DNA from: Companilactobacillus kimchiensis
Lineage (GTDB): Bacteria; Bacillota; Bacilli; Lactobacillales; Lactobacillaceae
Assembly (NCBI RefSeq): GCF_001438805.1
Contig: NZ_JQCF01000002.1
Coordinates: 1-64,000, forward strand
DNA: 64,000 bases
Reading direction: 5' to 3'
The position numbers and the translations under genes are program-made. Of this stretch, positions 35,323 through 45,370 are shown piece by piece; within the stretch, counting starts at the first letter, position 1; every line of letters starts with the position of its first letter. The notes beneath the pieces are model-generated. The model was not told the origin of the DNA and searched no databases. It worked only from the letters and a program-made list of their open reading frames with translations.

Positions 35323-36219
35323 ATGATAATTGGTTCACACGTGGCAATGAAAGCTCCTAATATGTTAGCGGGCTCAGCCAAAGAGGCCCATAGCTATGGT
35401 GCTAATGCAATGATGATTTTTACCGGTGCCCCTCAAAACACCCGTCGTAAGGATGTTTCAGAGATGAATATTGAAGAAGGTCAGCGTCTACTAAAACTAT
35501 ATGGTATTGATCACATTATTGGTCATGCTCCCTATATTGTTAATTTAGGTAACACGGTTAAGCCGGAGAAATTACCGTTTGGCATTTCTTTTATGCATGA
35601 TGAAATTGCTCGAGCTGACGCCTTGGGTATCGAAGCCTTGAGTTTCCATCCGGGTGCCCATCTAAAACAAGGTCCAGAAGTTGCTATTAAACAAATTGGT
35701 CAAGCGTTGAATGAAGCGATTAGTTCGGATCAAAAAGTTTCGATTGCTTTAGAGACAATGGCTGGTAAAGGTACTGAAGTTGGTATTACGTTTGAACAAT
35801 TGGCTGAAATTTTTGACAATTGTCAACAAAATGATAAATTATCAGTTACGATGGATACTTGTCACATGAGCGATGCTGGTTATGATGTTAAAAATGATTT
35901 TGATGGTGTCTTAAATGATTTTGATCATATTATTGGTTTAGACAAATTATCAGTGATTCATTTAAATGATTCCAAGAATGAAATGGGCTCACACAAAGAT
36001 CGACATGATAATATTGGCTTTGGTAAAATTGGCTTTGAAGCTTTGAATTACGTTGCCAATCATCCACAATTGGAAAATGTTCCTAAGATTATGGAAACAC
36101 CTTACGTTAAGAAAGATGAGAACGATAAAAAAGGTATTGCACCATATAAAGCAGAGATTACGATGTTACGCGCACAGGAATTTGATCCTCAGATGCGTGA
36201 AAAATTAATTAAAGCATAA
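35323..36219 (+). CDS. nfo: Endonuclease IV
   Basis: 298 residues, the usual length. AP endonuclease for base-excision repair. Zinc-site motifs: [51 protein letters not shown] and [32 protein letters not shown] precedes the ATG. It is a single gene between terminators. Confidence 0.96.
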   Translation: MIIGSHVAMKAPNMLAGSAKEAHSYGANAMMIFTGAPQNTRRKDVSEMNIEEGQRLLKLYGIDHIIGHAPYIVNLGNTVKPEKLPFGISFMHDEIARADALGIEALSFHPGAHLKQGPEVAIKQIGQALNEAISSDQKVSIALETMAGKGTEVGITFEQLAEIFDNCQQNDKLSVTMDTCHMSDAGYDVKNDFDGVLNDFDHIIGLDKLSVIHLNDSKNEMGSHKDRHDNIGFGKIGFEALNYVANHPQLENVPKIMETPYVKKDENDKKGIAPYKAEITMLRAQEFDPQMREKLIKA

Positions 36220-36258
36220 AAAATAGCACATCAACTTAAAAATTGATGTGCTATTTTG
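36218..36258. terminator. Bidirectional terminator between nfo and the PPDK regulator gene
   Basis: AAATAGCACATCAA/TTGATGTGCTATTTT stem with an 8-nt loop between convergent genes, with A/T-runs on both sides. Confidence 0.85.
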
Positions 36259-36270
36259 TTAAAATAATGA

Positions 36271-37092
36271 TTAACTCTTTTGATAACCGTTAAAATTAAG
36301 TTTCTCCATAATAATAGCGGCGGTTTCTTCAATTGAACGATCAGCTACATTAATCACTGGACAACCGAGTTTAGCGTAAATTTTATTTGAGTAGTCTAAT
36401 TCTTTTTGAATTTCACTCTCATCGGAATAAGTTGTGTCTGGATTTAAACCATAAGCAATCATTCTCTGGCGACGAATTTTCATTAAAACATTCATATCAT
36501 TAGTTAAGCCAATGATTTTTTTAGGGTCAACCTTCCATAATTGCTCTGGGAGCGTTGTTGTTGGACCTAGTGGTAAATTGGCCACCTTGATGTTTTTGTT
36601 GGCTAGATAGAGTGATAGGGGCGTTTTAGAGGTTCTAGAAATCCCTAAGAGAACTAGATCCGCCTCGAGAAATCCTTTAGGATTTTGACCATCATCATTT
36701 GTGACGGTAAATTCCATGGCTGAGATCATATCGAAGTAATCTTTATCAAGTTCATGAAGTAGTCCCTTTTTACGAAGTGGCTTTTGGTGAGTCATTTGTG
36801 AAAAGGTACCGATAATTGGATTTAAAATATCGTAGTAAACAATACCGTGAGTTTGGCAAAACTCATTGATAATATCGCAGATTTCAGTCGAGACAATTGT
36901 GTGTAAAACGACTGCTTTTTCACTTTTTGCGAGATTTAAGATGTTTTTTAGCTGTTCATCCTTTTTTATGAAAGGATATTTTGTATAGGTAGTATCCATC
37001 TCTGGAAATTGTGCGAATGCTGCTCTAGCAACTCTCAGGGCCGTTTCTCCAACGCCATCTGATAAAACAAATACGTTCAATTTTTGATTCAT
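36271..37092 (-). CDS. Pyruvate,phosphate dikinase/PEP synthase regulatory protein (DUF299)
   Basis: 273 residues from the ATG with GGAGG 8 nt upstream. It is a kinase-pyrophosphorylase that switches PPDK or PEP synthase activity (known for the family). VFVLSDGVGETALRVARAA near the start, a P-loop-like GISRTSKTPLSLYLAN near residue 148 and NIKVANLPLGPTTTLPEQLW are characteristic. Which target enzyme it regulates is not shown in this window. Confidence 0.92.
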   Translation of the reverse strand: MNQKLNVFVLSDGVGETALRVARAAFAQFPEMDTTYTKYPFIKKDEQLKNILNLAKSEKAVVLHTIVSTEICDIINEFCQTHGIVYYDILNPIIGTFSQMTHQKPLRKKGLLHELDKDYFDMISAMEFTVTNDDGQNPKGFLEADLVLLGISRTSKTPLSLYLANKNIKVANLPLGPTTTLPEQLWKVDPKKIIGLTNDMNVLMKIRRQRMIAYGLNPDTTYSDESEIQKELDYSNKIYAKLGCPVINVADRSIEETAAIIMEKLNFNGYQKS

Positions 37093-37214
37093 AATAAATT
37101 CCTCCAAAAAAATTTAAAAAAATATTTGAACATTGCCATCTTTTTGTTATAATAACATATGAACTGCAAGAGACATAGACAGTTACGTTAACAATCGAAG
37201 GGAGGGATTATCAT

Positions 37215-37397
37215 ATGGCAAAAACCGTCGTTCGTGAAAACGAGTCGCTTGATGATGCTCTTCGTCGATTCAAACGTTCCGTATCAAAGAGTGGTACACT
37301 TCAAGAATATAGAAAACGTGAATTCTACGAAAAGCCAAGCGTCAAGAAGAAGTTAAAGTCAGAGGCTGCTCGCAAGCGCAATAAGAAACGTCGTTAA
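37215..37397 (+). CDS. rpsU: 30S ribosomal protein S21
   Basis: 60 residues, [20 protein letters not shown] then [19 protein letters not shown] and a basic KRNKKRR end: complete S21. GAGGGATT precedes the ATG. It has its own terminator; phoH-ybeY follow. Confidence 0.97.
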   Translation: MAKTVVRENESLDDALRRFKRSVSKSGTLQEYRKREFYEKPSVKKKLKSEAARKRNKKRR

Positions 37398-37410
37398 GAG
37401 ACTGTTTCGA

Positions 37411-37445
37411 AAAGGTTAAAACATTTATGTTTTAACCTTTTTTTT
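37411..37445 (+). terminator. Terminator of rpsU
   Basis: AAAGGTTAAAACA/TGTTTTAACCTTT stem with a short loop and T8. Confidence 0.93.
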
Positions 37446-37501
37446 GTCAAAAAAATCGTCCAATGTGCTATCATTCAAGGTAATAATAGGAGGTTTCGCG
37501 T

Positions 37502-38479
37502 TTGGCAGAAAAAGAAGAATTAACTAAAAAAAGCATTCAAATCAAAAATCCTCAAAATGCTATTAACCTTTTTGGTGTAAATGATAGTAATTTACATTTA
37601 GTTGAGGAAGGCTTAGATGTCCAAATTAATGCATTCGGTGATCGTTTAGACGTAACCGGTGTTGATGGTAATGTTAATAACGCTGTAGCATTGCTCAAGA
37701 AATTAATGGAATTGGCTCATTCAGGAGTCAGTCTAGGCTCAGCTGATATCGTCAGTGGTTTGCAAATGATCGAACGTGGCACTTTGGAATACTTTGGTGA
37801 TTTATACAAAGACGAATTAATCAAAGATTTCAGTGGTAAACCAGTTCGAGTGAGAAACTTTGGTCAAAGACAATATGTTAATGCCATCAATCATAATGAT
37901 ATTACCTTTGGTATTGGACCAGCTGGTACTGGTAAGACCTATTTAGCAGTAGTTATGGCTGTTGCGGCTTTGAAACAAGGCAAAGTTCAAAGAATTATTT
38001 TGACTCGTCCAGCAGTTGAGGCTGGTGAAAGTTTAGGGTTCTTACCAGGTGACTTGAAGGAAAAGGTTGATCCTTATATGAGACCTATCTATGACGCTCT
38101 ATACGCTATTATGGGATCAGATCATACTAGTCGCCTATTGGAACGTGGTGTGATTGAAGTCGCTCCCTTAGCTTACATGAGAGGCCGTACGTTGGATGAG
38201 GCATTTGTCATTTTGGATGAAGCCCAGAATACAACGCGTGAACAAATGAAGATGTTCTTAACTCGTTTGGGATTTGGTTCTAAGATGATCGTCAATGGTG
38301 ATATCTCACAAATTGATCTTCCAGGACATGCCAGAAGTGGTTTAGTACAGGCCCAGGCAATTTTGGGTAATTTACCACATGTTGAATTTGTTAACTTTAG
38401 TTCCGCTGATGTGGTTAGACATCCAGTAGTGGCTGAAATTATTGATGCGTATGAGGATTCAGATAAAAAAGAAAAATAA
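37502..38479 (+). CDS. phoH: PhoH-like ATPase
   Basis: 325 residues, TTG start with AGGAGG about 8 nt upstream. Walker A FGIGPAGTGKTYLAV near residue 141 and Walker B AFVILDEAQNTTREQMKMFL. The late NGDISQIDLPGHARSGLVQA is the PhoH motif. It is paired with ybeY 17 nt downstream, the standard partner in rRNA/RNA metabolism. Confidence 0.95.
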   Translation: MAEKEELTKKSIQIKNPQNAINLFGVNDSNLHLVEEGLDVQINAFGDRLDVTGVDGNVNNAVALLKKLMELAHSGVSLGSADIVSGLQMIERGTLEYFGDLYKDELIKDFSGKPVRVRNFGQRQYVNAINHNDITFGIGPAGTGKTYLAVVMAVAALKQGKVQRIILTRPAVEAGESLGFLPGDLKEKVDPYMRPIYDALYAIMGSDHTSRLLERGVIEVAPLAYMRGRTLDEAFVILDEAQNTTREQMKMFLTRLGFGSKMIVNGDISQIDLPGHARSGLVQAQAILGNLPHVEFVNFSSADVVRHPVVAEIIDAYEDSDKKEK

Positions 38480-38496
38480 CTATTGGGGTTTTTATT

Positions 38497-38967
38497 ATGG
38501 ACTTAGAAATTTACAATGATGATAATTTAATTGATCAAACCAGAGAAAACTGGGTCAAAGATATCGTTCAATTCACATTCAACAATTTGAATCTTAAAGA
38601 TAATACACAATTGTCGATTCATTTTGTTACTAAAGATAAGATACATGAAATCAATAAGGAATATCGTGATACTGACCGTGCGACTGATGTTATCAGTTTT
38701 GCTATTAATGACGGTGAAGATTCACTAGATTATTTGGAAGCACAGATTCCTGATTTACCACTTGATTTAGGCGATTTATTTATTAGTGTTGAAATTGTGG
38801 ATGAACATGCTAAAGATTATGAACATTCATTTGATCGTGAACTTGGTTATACGATCGTTCATGGAATTTTACATTTAAATGGCTATGATCATATCAAACC
38901 TGAAGAGGAAAAAGTTATGATTGGTTTACAAGAAAAAATTCTTAGTGCTTATGGCCTAGAAAAATAA
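38497..38967 (+). CDS. ybeY: Endoribonuclease YbeY
   Basis: 156 residues. It takes part in rRNA maturation and ribosome quality control. The H-x3-H-x5-H zinc site is GYTIVHGILHLNGYDH near residue 125, and DTDRATDVISFAI is the second signature. It follows phoH in one operon and ends at a terminator. Confidence 0.96.
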   Translation: MDLEIYNDDNLIDQTRENWVKDIVQFTFNNLNLKDNTQLSIHFVTKDKIHEINKEYRDTDRATDVISFAINDGEDSLDYLEAQIPDLPLDLGDLFISVEIVDEHAKDYEHSFDRELGYTIVHGILHLNGYDHIKPEEEKVMIGLQEKILSAYGLEK

Positions 38968-38974
38968 AAGATTT

Positions 38975-39013
38975 AATAAGAATATAAGGAGAAATATCTT
39001 ATATTCTTTTTTA
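38975..39013 (+). terminator. Terminator of phoH-ybeY
   Basis: AAGAATATAAG/CTTATATTCTT stem with a 9-nt loop and T6. Confidence 0.85.
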
Positions 39014-39094
39014 TTAGCATTTTGTTATACAGTTTGACCAATCTCTTGTATTATAATTAATAGTTGAGATATACAAAAAAGGAGACTGAATCTA

Positions 39095-39496
39095 GTGGAA
39101 ATTAATGAGAAGCAATTATTTGATGTAGCAAATAAGGCCATGGAAAACGCCTATGCTCCTTATTCACATTACACAGTTGGCGCTGCTATTCTCTGTGATG
39201 ATGGAAAAGTTTACTCTGGTGTTAATGTTGAAAATGCTTCATATGGGTTAACCAATTGTGCCGAACGAACGGCTATCTTCAAAGCTGTTTCAGAAGGAGC
39301 TAAGCATGTTTTGGCGATTGCCATTGTCAATGGTACAACTGAAATGTCGAAGCCTTGTGGAGCTTGTCGCCAGGTTATGAGTGAGTTTATGGGACCAGAC
39401 GATCTAGTATTTTTAACAAATAGTCAGAATGACTACAAAGAATTTAGCTTTAAAGAAATTTTGCCACTAGCATTCAGTGATGAGGACATGGAGTAA
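39095..39496 (+). CDS. cdd: Cytidine deaminase
   Basis: 133 residues, GTG start with AAAAGGAG upstream. It deaminates cytidine/deoxycytidine. [11 protein letters not shown] supplies the catalytic Glu and a zinc Cys, and [12 protein letters not shown] the other two zinc Cys: the tetrameric Firmicute type. It is followed by era after 2 nt. The usual dgkA gene between ybeY and cdd is absent. Confidence 0.95.
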   Translation: MEINEKQLFDVANKAMENAYAPYSHYTVGAAILCDDGKVYSGVNVENASYGLTNCAERTAIFKAVSEGAKHVLAIAIVNGTTEMSKPCGACRQVMSEFMGPDDLVFLTNSQNDYKEFSFKEILPLAFSDEDME

Positions 39497-39498
39497 TT

Positions 39499-40413
39499 AT
39501 GGATAATAAAACTTTTAAATCGGGATTTGTAGCAATTATTGGACGACCTAATGTTGGTAAATCAACATTTATGAATCGTATCATCCAGGAGCAAATTGCT
39601 ATTACATCACCAAAACCCCAAACAACACGTAATAAAATTCAGGGGATTTTTACTGACGATGACCGTCAGATTATTTTCTTGGATACACCTGGTATTCACA
39701 AGCCACATAATGATTTGGATCAATACATGGATAAGGCTGCTATTTCTGCACTTAAAGAAGTTGACGCCGTACTATTTATGACTGAGGCGGGTGAAAAATC
39801 AGGCCCTGGTGATAAATTTATTATTGAAGAACTAAAAAAAGTTAAGGCACCAGTATTTCTGATTCTTAACAAAATTGATTTGATCAGTCCCGACGATATT
39901 GCCCCTCAAATTGATGAATATAAAGATTTGATGGACTTCGCTGAAGTTATTCCTATTTCAGCTTCACTTGGAATCAATGTTGATGATTTAATGAATACCT
40001 TGACAAAAGATTTGCCAGAAGGTCCTAAATACTACGATGATGATCAAATTACTGATCACCCTGAATACTTTATTGTTGGTGAATTGATTCGTGAAAGAAT
40101 CTTGGAGGATACTCGTGATGAAATTCCTCATTCAATTGCGGTGGTAGTTGAATCAATGAATCAACGTAGTGAAGCCGGCAAACTTCAAGTGGAAGCTAAT
40201 ATCTATGTTGAACGTGATAGTCAAAAACCTATCGTTATTGGTCGTGGCGGTTCAATGCTGAAGAATATCGGTATCGGTTCACGTATTAAAATCGAACATT
40301 TGCTTGGTGAAAAAATCAATCTAAAACTTTGGGTTCGTGTTAAGAAAAATTGGCGTGATGATCCAGCCTTCCTAGCTAGTGCAGGTTATTCAGCTAAGGA
40401 TTTAAATAGTTAA
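39499..40413 (+). CDS. era: GTPase Era
   Basis: 304 residues. GTPase domain: [12 protein letters not shown] (G1), DTPGIHKPH (G3), LNKIDL (G4), ISA (G5). The C-terminal KH domain includes [17 protein letters not shown], which binds the 16S rRNA 3' end. It acts in 30S maturation. Its stop overlaps the recO start. Confidence 0.97.
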   Translation: MDNKTFKSGFVAIIGRPNVGKSTFMNRIIQEQIAITSPKPQTTRNKIQGIFTDDDRQIIFLDTPGIHKPHNDLDQYMDKAAISALKEVDAVLFMTEAGEKSGPGDKFIIEELKKVKAPVFLILNKIDLISPDDIAPQIDEYKDLMDFAEVIPISASLGINVDDLMNTLTKDLPEGPKYYDDDQITDHPEYFIVGELIRERILEDTRDEIPHSIAVVVESMNQRSEAGKLQVEANIYVERDSQKPIVIGRGGSMLKNIGIGSRIKIEHLLGEKINLKLWVRVKKNWRDDPAFLASAGYSAKDLNS

Positions 40414-41171
40414 TGGCCCAAACACCAACTAATTTCTTTGGTATTGTTGTCAGAAGACAACGATATAAGGAAAGGGATGCTTTGGTGACGATTCTGACAA
40501 AAGAATATGGCTTTAAAACATTCTTAGTGAGAAGTACTCAAACAGCAAAATCCAAAATATCAGGTTCGGTGATAACTTTTTCTTACGGTGAATATTCTGG
40601 GATTATTAAAAATGATGGATTATCATATTTGAATTCAGCCAGTAATATCAAGCAGTTTGATGAGATCGTTAAAGATATTGAATTGAATGCTTATGCCACA
40701 TTTTTGTTTGATTTGTTGCATGAGGCTTTTATTGATGATCCAGTACCAGATTATTGGTATCGTAAACTCTTTAAAGCCTTGTTATATATTGACAATGGCT
40801 ACGATGCGCAAATTATCGTTAATATTATGCAGATGCAGCTGTTAGAGGCCTTTGGGGTTGCTCCCAATATGGACTCCTGCGTTGTTGGTGGCGAAACTGA
40901 AGGTGTGTTTGATTTTTCAGTTCTCTTAGGAGGACTGATTTGTTCGAAACATTTTGATGATGACATTCATCGATTGCATATACCCAAAAGAATTGTTTAT
41001 TTCTTGCGATTGTTTAGTAAAATCAGCTTTGATCAGGTTGGTAAAATTGAGATCAAAGAGAATAACAAAGATTTGATTCAACATGCAATTGATGCCATTT
41101 ATCTGGGGACTGTTGGTTATTATCCTAAAAGTAAAACTTTTATCGATAAGATGAAACGTTGGCATATATAG
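40413..41171 (+). CDS. recO: DNA repair protein RecO
   Basis: 252 residues. N-terminal OB fold (FFGIVVRRQRYKERDALVTI, with TKEYGF) and an all-helical middle. A degenerate zinc-like region holds DSCVVGG and GLICSKH, with only two of the usual Cys obvious. It acts in RecFOR recombination repair. It starts within the era stop (TAATG). Confidence 0.92.
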   Translation: MAQTPTNFFGIVVRRQRYKERDALVTILTKEYGFKTFLVRSTQTAKSKISGSVITFSYGEYSGIIKNDGLSYLNSASNIKQFDEIVKDIELNAYATFLFDLLHEAFIDDPVPDYWYRKLFKALLYIDNGYDAQIIVNIMQMQLLEAFGVAPNMDSCVVGGETEGVFDFSVLLGGLICSKHFDDDIHRLHIPKRIVYFLRLFSKISFDQVGKIEIKENNKDLIQHAIDAIYLGTVGYYPKSKTFIDKMKRWHI

Positions 41172-41175
41172 TCAA

Positions 41176-41204
41176 TTGACAATTTATCAAAAAATGGTTA
41201 TATT
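41176..41204 (+). promoter_or_regulatory. Promoter of the glyQS T-box leader
   Basis: TTGACA at 41176-41181, 17-nt spacer, TATATT at 41199-41204; it starts 5 nt after the recO stop codon. The predicted RNA start is about 41211. Confidence 0.75.
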
Positions 41205-41210
41205 GATTAA

Positions 41211-41385
41211 TGTTGAAACAGCGACGGAGAATAGTGAAAGCTTCGATTAGATTTATGGCGTATTATTCATTTGAATATAAAAGAGCAGGGCGTAAGTCCT
41301 GAATTAGGGTGGAACCGCGAATACTCGTCCCTTGCAGAAAGTGCCTAAGTGTACACTGCAAGGGATTTTTTTGTGCTTTTGCCTG
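41211..41385 (+). promoter_or_regulatory. T-box riboswitch for glycine upstream of glyQS
   Basis: T-box core AGGGTGGAACCGCG at 41306-41319. The terminator (TCCCTTGCAG/CTGCAAGGGA then T7) is at 41328-41372. An AGTGA K-turn-type motif at 41233-41237 and a GGC triplet at 41257-41259 lie in a short Stem I closed by GAATA/TATTC. GGC is a Gly codon, matching the downstream gene. The leader is compact. Confidence 0.92.
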
Positions 41386-41397
41386 AAGGGAGAAACA

Positions 41398-42309
41398 ATG
41401 GTTAAGAAGTTAAATATACAAAATATGATTCTCACACTTCAAAAATTTTGGGGTGATAAAGGTTGCATGTTGATGCAAGCTTACGATACAGAAAAGGGTG
41501 CCGGAACGATGAGTCCTTATACATTCCTTCGTGCTATCGGACCAGAACCTTGGAATGCGGCTTACGTTGAACCTTCAAGACGTCCAGCTGATGGTCGTTA
41601 TGGTGAAAACCCTAACCGTTTGTACCAACATCACCAATTCCAAGTTGTTATGAAACCAGCTCCTGAAAACATTCAAGAATATTATCTAGATTCACTTCGT
41701 GCTTTAGGAATTGAACCACTGGAACATGATATTCGTTTCGTTGAGGATAACTGGGAAAACCCATCAATGGGTTGTGCTGGTGTTGGTTGGGAAGTTTGGC
41801 TTGATGGTATGGAAGTTTCACAATTCACATACTTCCAACAAGTCGGAGGACTTCAATGTCACCCAACGACAAGTGAAATTACATACGGTGTTGAACGTCT
41901 AGCATCATATATCCAAGATGTTAATTCAGTTTATGATCTTGAATGGGGCGACGGCGTTCTTTATGGTGATATTTTCAAGGAACCTGAATATGAACATTCA
42001 AAGTATTCATTTGAAGAGAGTAACCAAGATATGTTATTTAAGTTTTTTGATGAATATGAAGCCGAAGCTAATCGTTTGATGGATCTTGGGTTGGTTCATC
42101 CAGCGTATGATTACATTTTGAAATGTTCACATACATTTAATTTACTTGATGCCCGTGGTGCTGTTTCAGTTACTGAACGTGCTGCTTTCTTATCACGAAT
42201 TAGAAAGATGGCCCACAAGGTTGCTAAGGCCTTTGTTGACGAAAGAAAGAAACGTGGTTTCCCACTTTTGGCCAACAGTAAAGCGGTAAAGGAGAATGAA
42301 AATGACTAA
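41398..42309 (+). CDS. glyQ: Glycyl-tRNA synthetase alpha subunit
   Basis: 303 residues from the ATG with AAGGGAG 5 nt upstream; the open frame begins inside the T-box terminator and is not the real start. [42 protein letters not shown] and [12 protein letters not shown] are the family's class II core. It works only with GlyS. It overlaps glyS by 8 nt. Confidence 0.97.
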   Translation: MVKKLNIQNMILTLQKFWGDKGCMLMQAYDTEKGAGTMSPYTFLRAIGPEPWNAAYVEPSRRPADGRYGENPNRLYQHHQFQVVMKPAPENIQEYYLDSLRALGIEPLEHDIRFVEDNWENPSMGCAGVGWEVWLDGMEVSQFTYFQQVGGLQCHPTTSEITYGVERLASYIQDVNSVYDLEWGDGVLYGDIFKEPEYEHSKYSFEESNQDMLFKFFDEYEAEANRLMDLGLVHPAYDYILKCSHTFNLLDARGAVSVTERAAFLSRIRKMAHKVAKAFVDERKKRGFPLLANSKAVKENEND

Positions 42310-44362
42310 AAATTACTTACTAGAAATTGGTTTGGAAGAAATGCCAGCTCATGTTGTTACAAAGAGTGTTGACCAATTAGCTCAAAAGGCTGAAAAGTAT
42401 TTGAAAGAAAATCGTATTTCTTTTGATTCAGTTGAAAAATTCTCTACTCCTCGCCGTTTAACGATTCTTGTTAAAGATATTGCTGAAAAACAAACTGATA
42501 TCGATGTTAAAGCTAAAGGACCTTCCAAAAAGATTGCTCAAGATGCTGATGGTAACTGGACCAAGGCTGCTCAAGGTTTTGCCCGTGGACAAAAGATGAC
42601 TCCTGATGATATTTTCTTTGAAGAATTAAAGGGTGTTGAATATGCTTATATTCAAAAGCATGAAGACGGTCAAAAGGTTGAAGCTGTATTGAGCCACATG
42701 GATGAGGTTATCAAATCAATTACTTTTCCAACTAGAATGCGCTGGGGTTCATACGATTTCGAATATATCAGACCAATCCACTGGTTAGTTTCATTGCTTG
42801 ACAGTGAGGAAGTTCCGGTTAAAATTCTTGATGTCACTTCTGGTCGTATGACTCGTGGACACAGATTCTTAGGCCAAGATATTGAAATTGATGATGCTAA
42901 AAACTACGTTGAAAAATTAAAATCACAATTCGTAATCGTTGATGCTAAAGAAAGAAAACAAGTCATTGCTGATCAGATCGATAAAATTTCTAAAGATAAT
43001 GACTGGGATATTGATGTTGATCCTGATCTACTTGAAGAAGTTAATAATTTAGTTGAATATCCAACTACCTTCTATGGTTCATTTGACAAGAAATATTTGG
43101 AAATTCCCGAGGAAGTGTTGATCACTTCAATGAAAGATAACCAAAGATATTTCTATGTTCGTGATCAAGCTGGCAAACTAGCTCCTTACTTTATTGGAGT
43201 TAGAAATGGAAATACTGAACATATTGAAAATGTGGTTCGTGGTAATGAAAAAGTTCTTGTAGCCCGTCTAGAAGATGCTGATTTCTTCTTTAAAGAAGAT
43301 CAGAAGAAGACTATTGCTGATTATGTTGAAAAATTGAAGTCAGTTAACTTCCACGTTAAGATTGGAACAATGTTTGAAAAAATGGCTCGAGTTCACCAAA
43401 TTGCTGAACACTTAGCTAAATTATTCAAACTAGATGCTACTGAAACGAAGGACTTACTTCGTGCCAGTGACATTTACAAATTTGACCTTGTAACTAACAT
43501 GGTTGATGAGTTCCCTGAATTACAAGGTGTTATGGGTGAAAAATATGCCGAAATTATGGGTGAAACTGAAGCTGTAGCCCATGCTGTTCGTGAACATTAC
43601 ATGCCAATTTCTGCTGAAGGGGATGTCCCTGCAAGTAAAGTCGGTGCTGCCTTAGCTATTGCTGATAAGATCGATTCATTAGTTACTTTCTATGCAGTTG
43701 ACCTTATTCCTAGTGGTTCAAATGATCCATATGCATTGCGCCGTCAAGCTTATGGTATCGTTAGAATTCTCGATCAATATCAATGGTCATTAAATCTGAA
43801 TGATTTACAAGATTACTTGAAGACTAACTTGACCGTTCCAGCTAAACTTGATTTGGCTAAGAATGAAAAAGCTATTGATGATTTCATGATTGATCGTGTT
43901 CGTCAATTGTTGAACAAGAAGGGTATCAAGAATGATATCGTTGATGTCGTTGCTTCAGGGTCAAACGCTGATCCAATCGCTATGATCGATGTCGCACAGG
44001 TTCTTCAAAATCATACTAAAGATGATGATTTCAAAGTTATCATGGAGGCACTTGGACGGATTGTTAACTTGTCTAAGAAAGCTAAGTTTGGTTACTCAGA
44101 TGACTTAGCAGTTGATGATTCATTATTTGAAAATCCTTCAGAAAAGGCTCTTAAAGCTGGTGTTGCTAAAGTCAGTGATGATAGTGCAGAAGAATTATTC
44201 AATCAATTGGCTGCATTACGTCCTACAATTGATTCATATTTCGATGAGAATATGATCATGGATAAGAACGAAGCTGTTAAGAATAATCGTTTGACACAAT
44301 TGGTTATTGCTAACCATTTGATTGCTAACCTGGGTGATCTTTCGAAGATTGTTACTAAATAA
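42302..44362 (+). CDS. glyS: Glycyl-tRNA synthetase beta subunit
   Basis: 686 residues. It starts [20 protein letters not shown], with [20 protein letters not shown] and [13 protein letters not shown] in the body and a DALR-like anticodon domain at the end. AAGGAG lies 7 nt before the chosen ATG; an ATG two codons earlier is less well placed. It is coupled to glyQ under the glycine T-box. Confidence 0.97.
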   Translation: MTKNYLLEIGLEEMPAHVVTKSVDQLAQKAEKYLKENRISFDSVEKFSTPRRLTILVKDIAEKQTDIDVKAKGPSKKIAQDADGNWTKAAQGFARGQKMTPDDIFFEELKGVEYAYIQKHEDGQKVEAVLSHMDEVIKSITFPTRMRWGSYDFEYIRPIHWLVSLLDSEEVPVKILDVTSGRMTRGHRFLGQDIEIDDAKNYVEKLKSQFVIVDAKERKQVIADQIDKISKDNDWDIDVDPDLLEEVNNLVEYPTTFYGSFDKKYLEIPEEVLITSMKDNQRYFYVRDQAGKLAPYFIGVRNGNTEHIENVVRGNEKVLVARLEDADFFFKEDQKKTIADYVEKLKSVNFHVKIGTMFEKMARVHQIAEHLAKLFKLDATETKDLLRASDIYKFDLVTNMVDEFPELQGVMGEKYAEIMGETEAVAHAVREHYMPISAEGDVPASKVGAALAIADKIDSLVTFYAVDLIPSGSNDPYALRRQAYGIVRILDQYQWSLNLNDLQDYLKTNLTVPAKLDLAKNEKAIDDFMIDRVRQLLNKKGIKNDIVDVVASGSNADPIAMIDVAQVLQNHTKDDDFKVIMEALGRIVNLSKKAKFGYSDDLAVDDSLFENPSEKALKAGVAKVSDDSAEELFNQLAALRPTIDSYFDENMIMDKNEAVKNNRLTQLVIANHLIANLGDLSKIVTK

Positions 44363-44374
44363 TAATAATTGAAT

Positions 44375-44421
44375 TAAAAAACGTTTTGACCATTTACAAC
44401 AAGTGGTTAAAACGTTTTTTT
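44375..44421 (+). terminator. Terminator of glyQS
   Basis: AAAACGTTTT-ACCA pairs with TGGT-AAAACGTTTT, then T-run to 44421. Confidence 0.85.
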
Positions 44422-44570
44422 GTATCAATCGTTGAATATTTTAAAATAATGATTTTATTCAAAATTCTTTTACTATTTGAATAAAGGGGTATCATAACTA
44501 TTGGAATATGCGATTATTTCTTTTTAATTATGATGAAATAACTAGAAATAAGGAAATGAGAGAATAAGTA

Positions 44571-44996
44571 ATGGCAGATCAGAATGTGTTGGCTAGTAGA
44601 GAAGCGTGTTATGAATATTTCATCAAGAATATAGATAGTGTTGGCGATGAATATATCACTTATCAAAAGGGTGGCGTCCAATTACAGGGAGTCACTGGGG
44701 CAGATATTTATTTCAAATTGATGGATGGATATTTGTCAAAGGTTTTGGATAACGTTGATCATTTAGATAGTCGATCACAGTTTTATGTAAATGATGATGT
44801 AACATCTCATAAGACAATGTGGTTTTCTTATACTGATGATATAGATGTGACTGTTAATGTGGAATTTTCTAAAGATGATACTGTAGAACAAATATTTGAT
44901 GCTTATTCCCAAGGTTATAAAAGGGCTATAGCGGCTAAAATAGAAAATGGTTACTATGGTGATGCTAGTGTAGCCATACAGGATCGTGATAATTAA
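44571..44996 (+). CDS. Hypothetical acidic protein between glyS and dnaG
   Basis: 141 residues, soluble and acidic, with no membrane segments. A GAGAGAATA stretch precedes the ATG. It has mixed alpha/beta character (DEYITYQKGG, TMWFSYTDDIDVTVNVEF). I do not recognise a family. It is flanked by the glyQS terminator and the dnaG leader, so probably single. Confidence 0.65.
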   Translation: MADQNVLASREACYEYFIKNIDSVGDEYITYQKGGVQLQGVTGADIYFKLMDGYLSKVLDNVDHLDSRSQFYVNDDVTSHKTMWFSYTDDIDVTVNVEFSKDDTVEQIFDAYSQGYKRAIAAKIENGYYGDASVAIQDRDN

Positions 44997-45176
44997 TAAT
45001 AAAAAATAGATCCTTTGTATTAATTAGCAATACGGATAATAGAGTCTGTTAAGTTAATTAAATACAGAGGATTTTTCTGTTTTAGTTGCTGAGCTCAATA
45101 ATTAGAATGTCCAATTAAAGCATTAAATACTAAATTGAATTTTGAAATAAAATATTTAAAATTTAATTGTAATATG

Positions 45177-45281
45177 CGTGACTTTTAAAAAATAGTGTGT
45201 ATAATTAAAAGTTGACAAGTGACCAGTGACCCCAGTCTGCACTTTTGGCGGGGTTACTTTTTTATTTCTATCGTCACTGGT
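45177..45281 (+). promoter_or_regulatory. dnaG-rpoD promoter and leader with overlapping hairpins
   Basis: TATAAT at 45200-45205 is a good -10, with a weak -35 near 45177. About 15 nt after the predicted start lies a terminator-like hairpin, GTGACCCC (45226-45233) with GGGGTTAC (45250-45257), followed by a T-run. ACCAGTGAC (45222-45230) also pairs with GTCACTGGT (45273-45281). The two pairings share GTGAC and exclude each other, an arrangement resembling an attenuator. Confidence 0.6.
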
Positions 45282-45370
45282 GGAATAATTCAACATGTTT
45301 GTGTTCCTTAATTGGATGTGTTAGATTATGTTTTCTATTTTTATAAACATTCTATGAGGAGGTGACGGCC

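Noticed and set aside
41332-41397. 22-codon extension of glyQ
   Set aside because: It overlaps the T-box terminator; family-typical start and ribosome binding site are at 41398.
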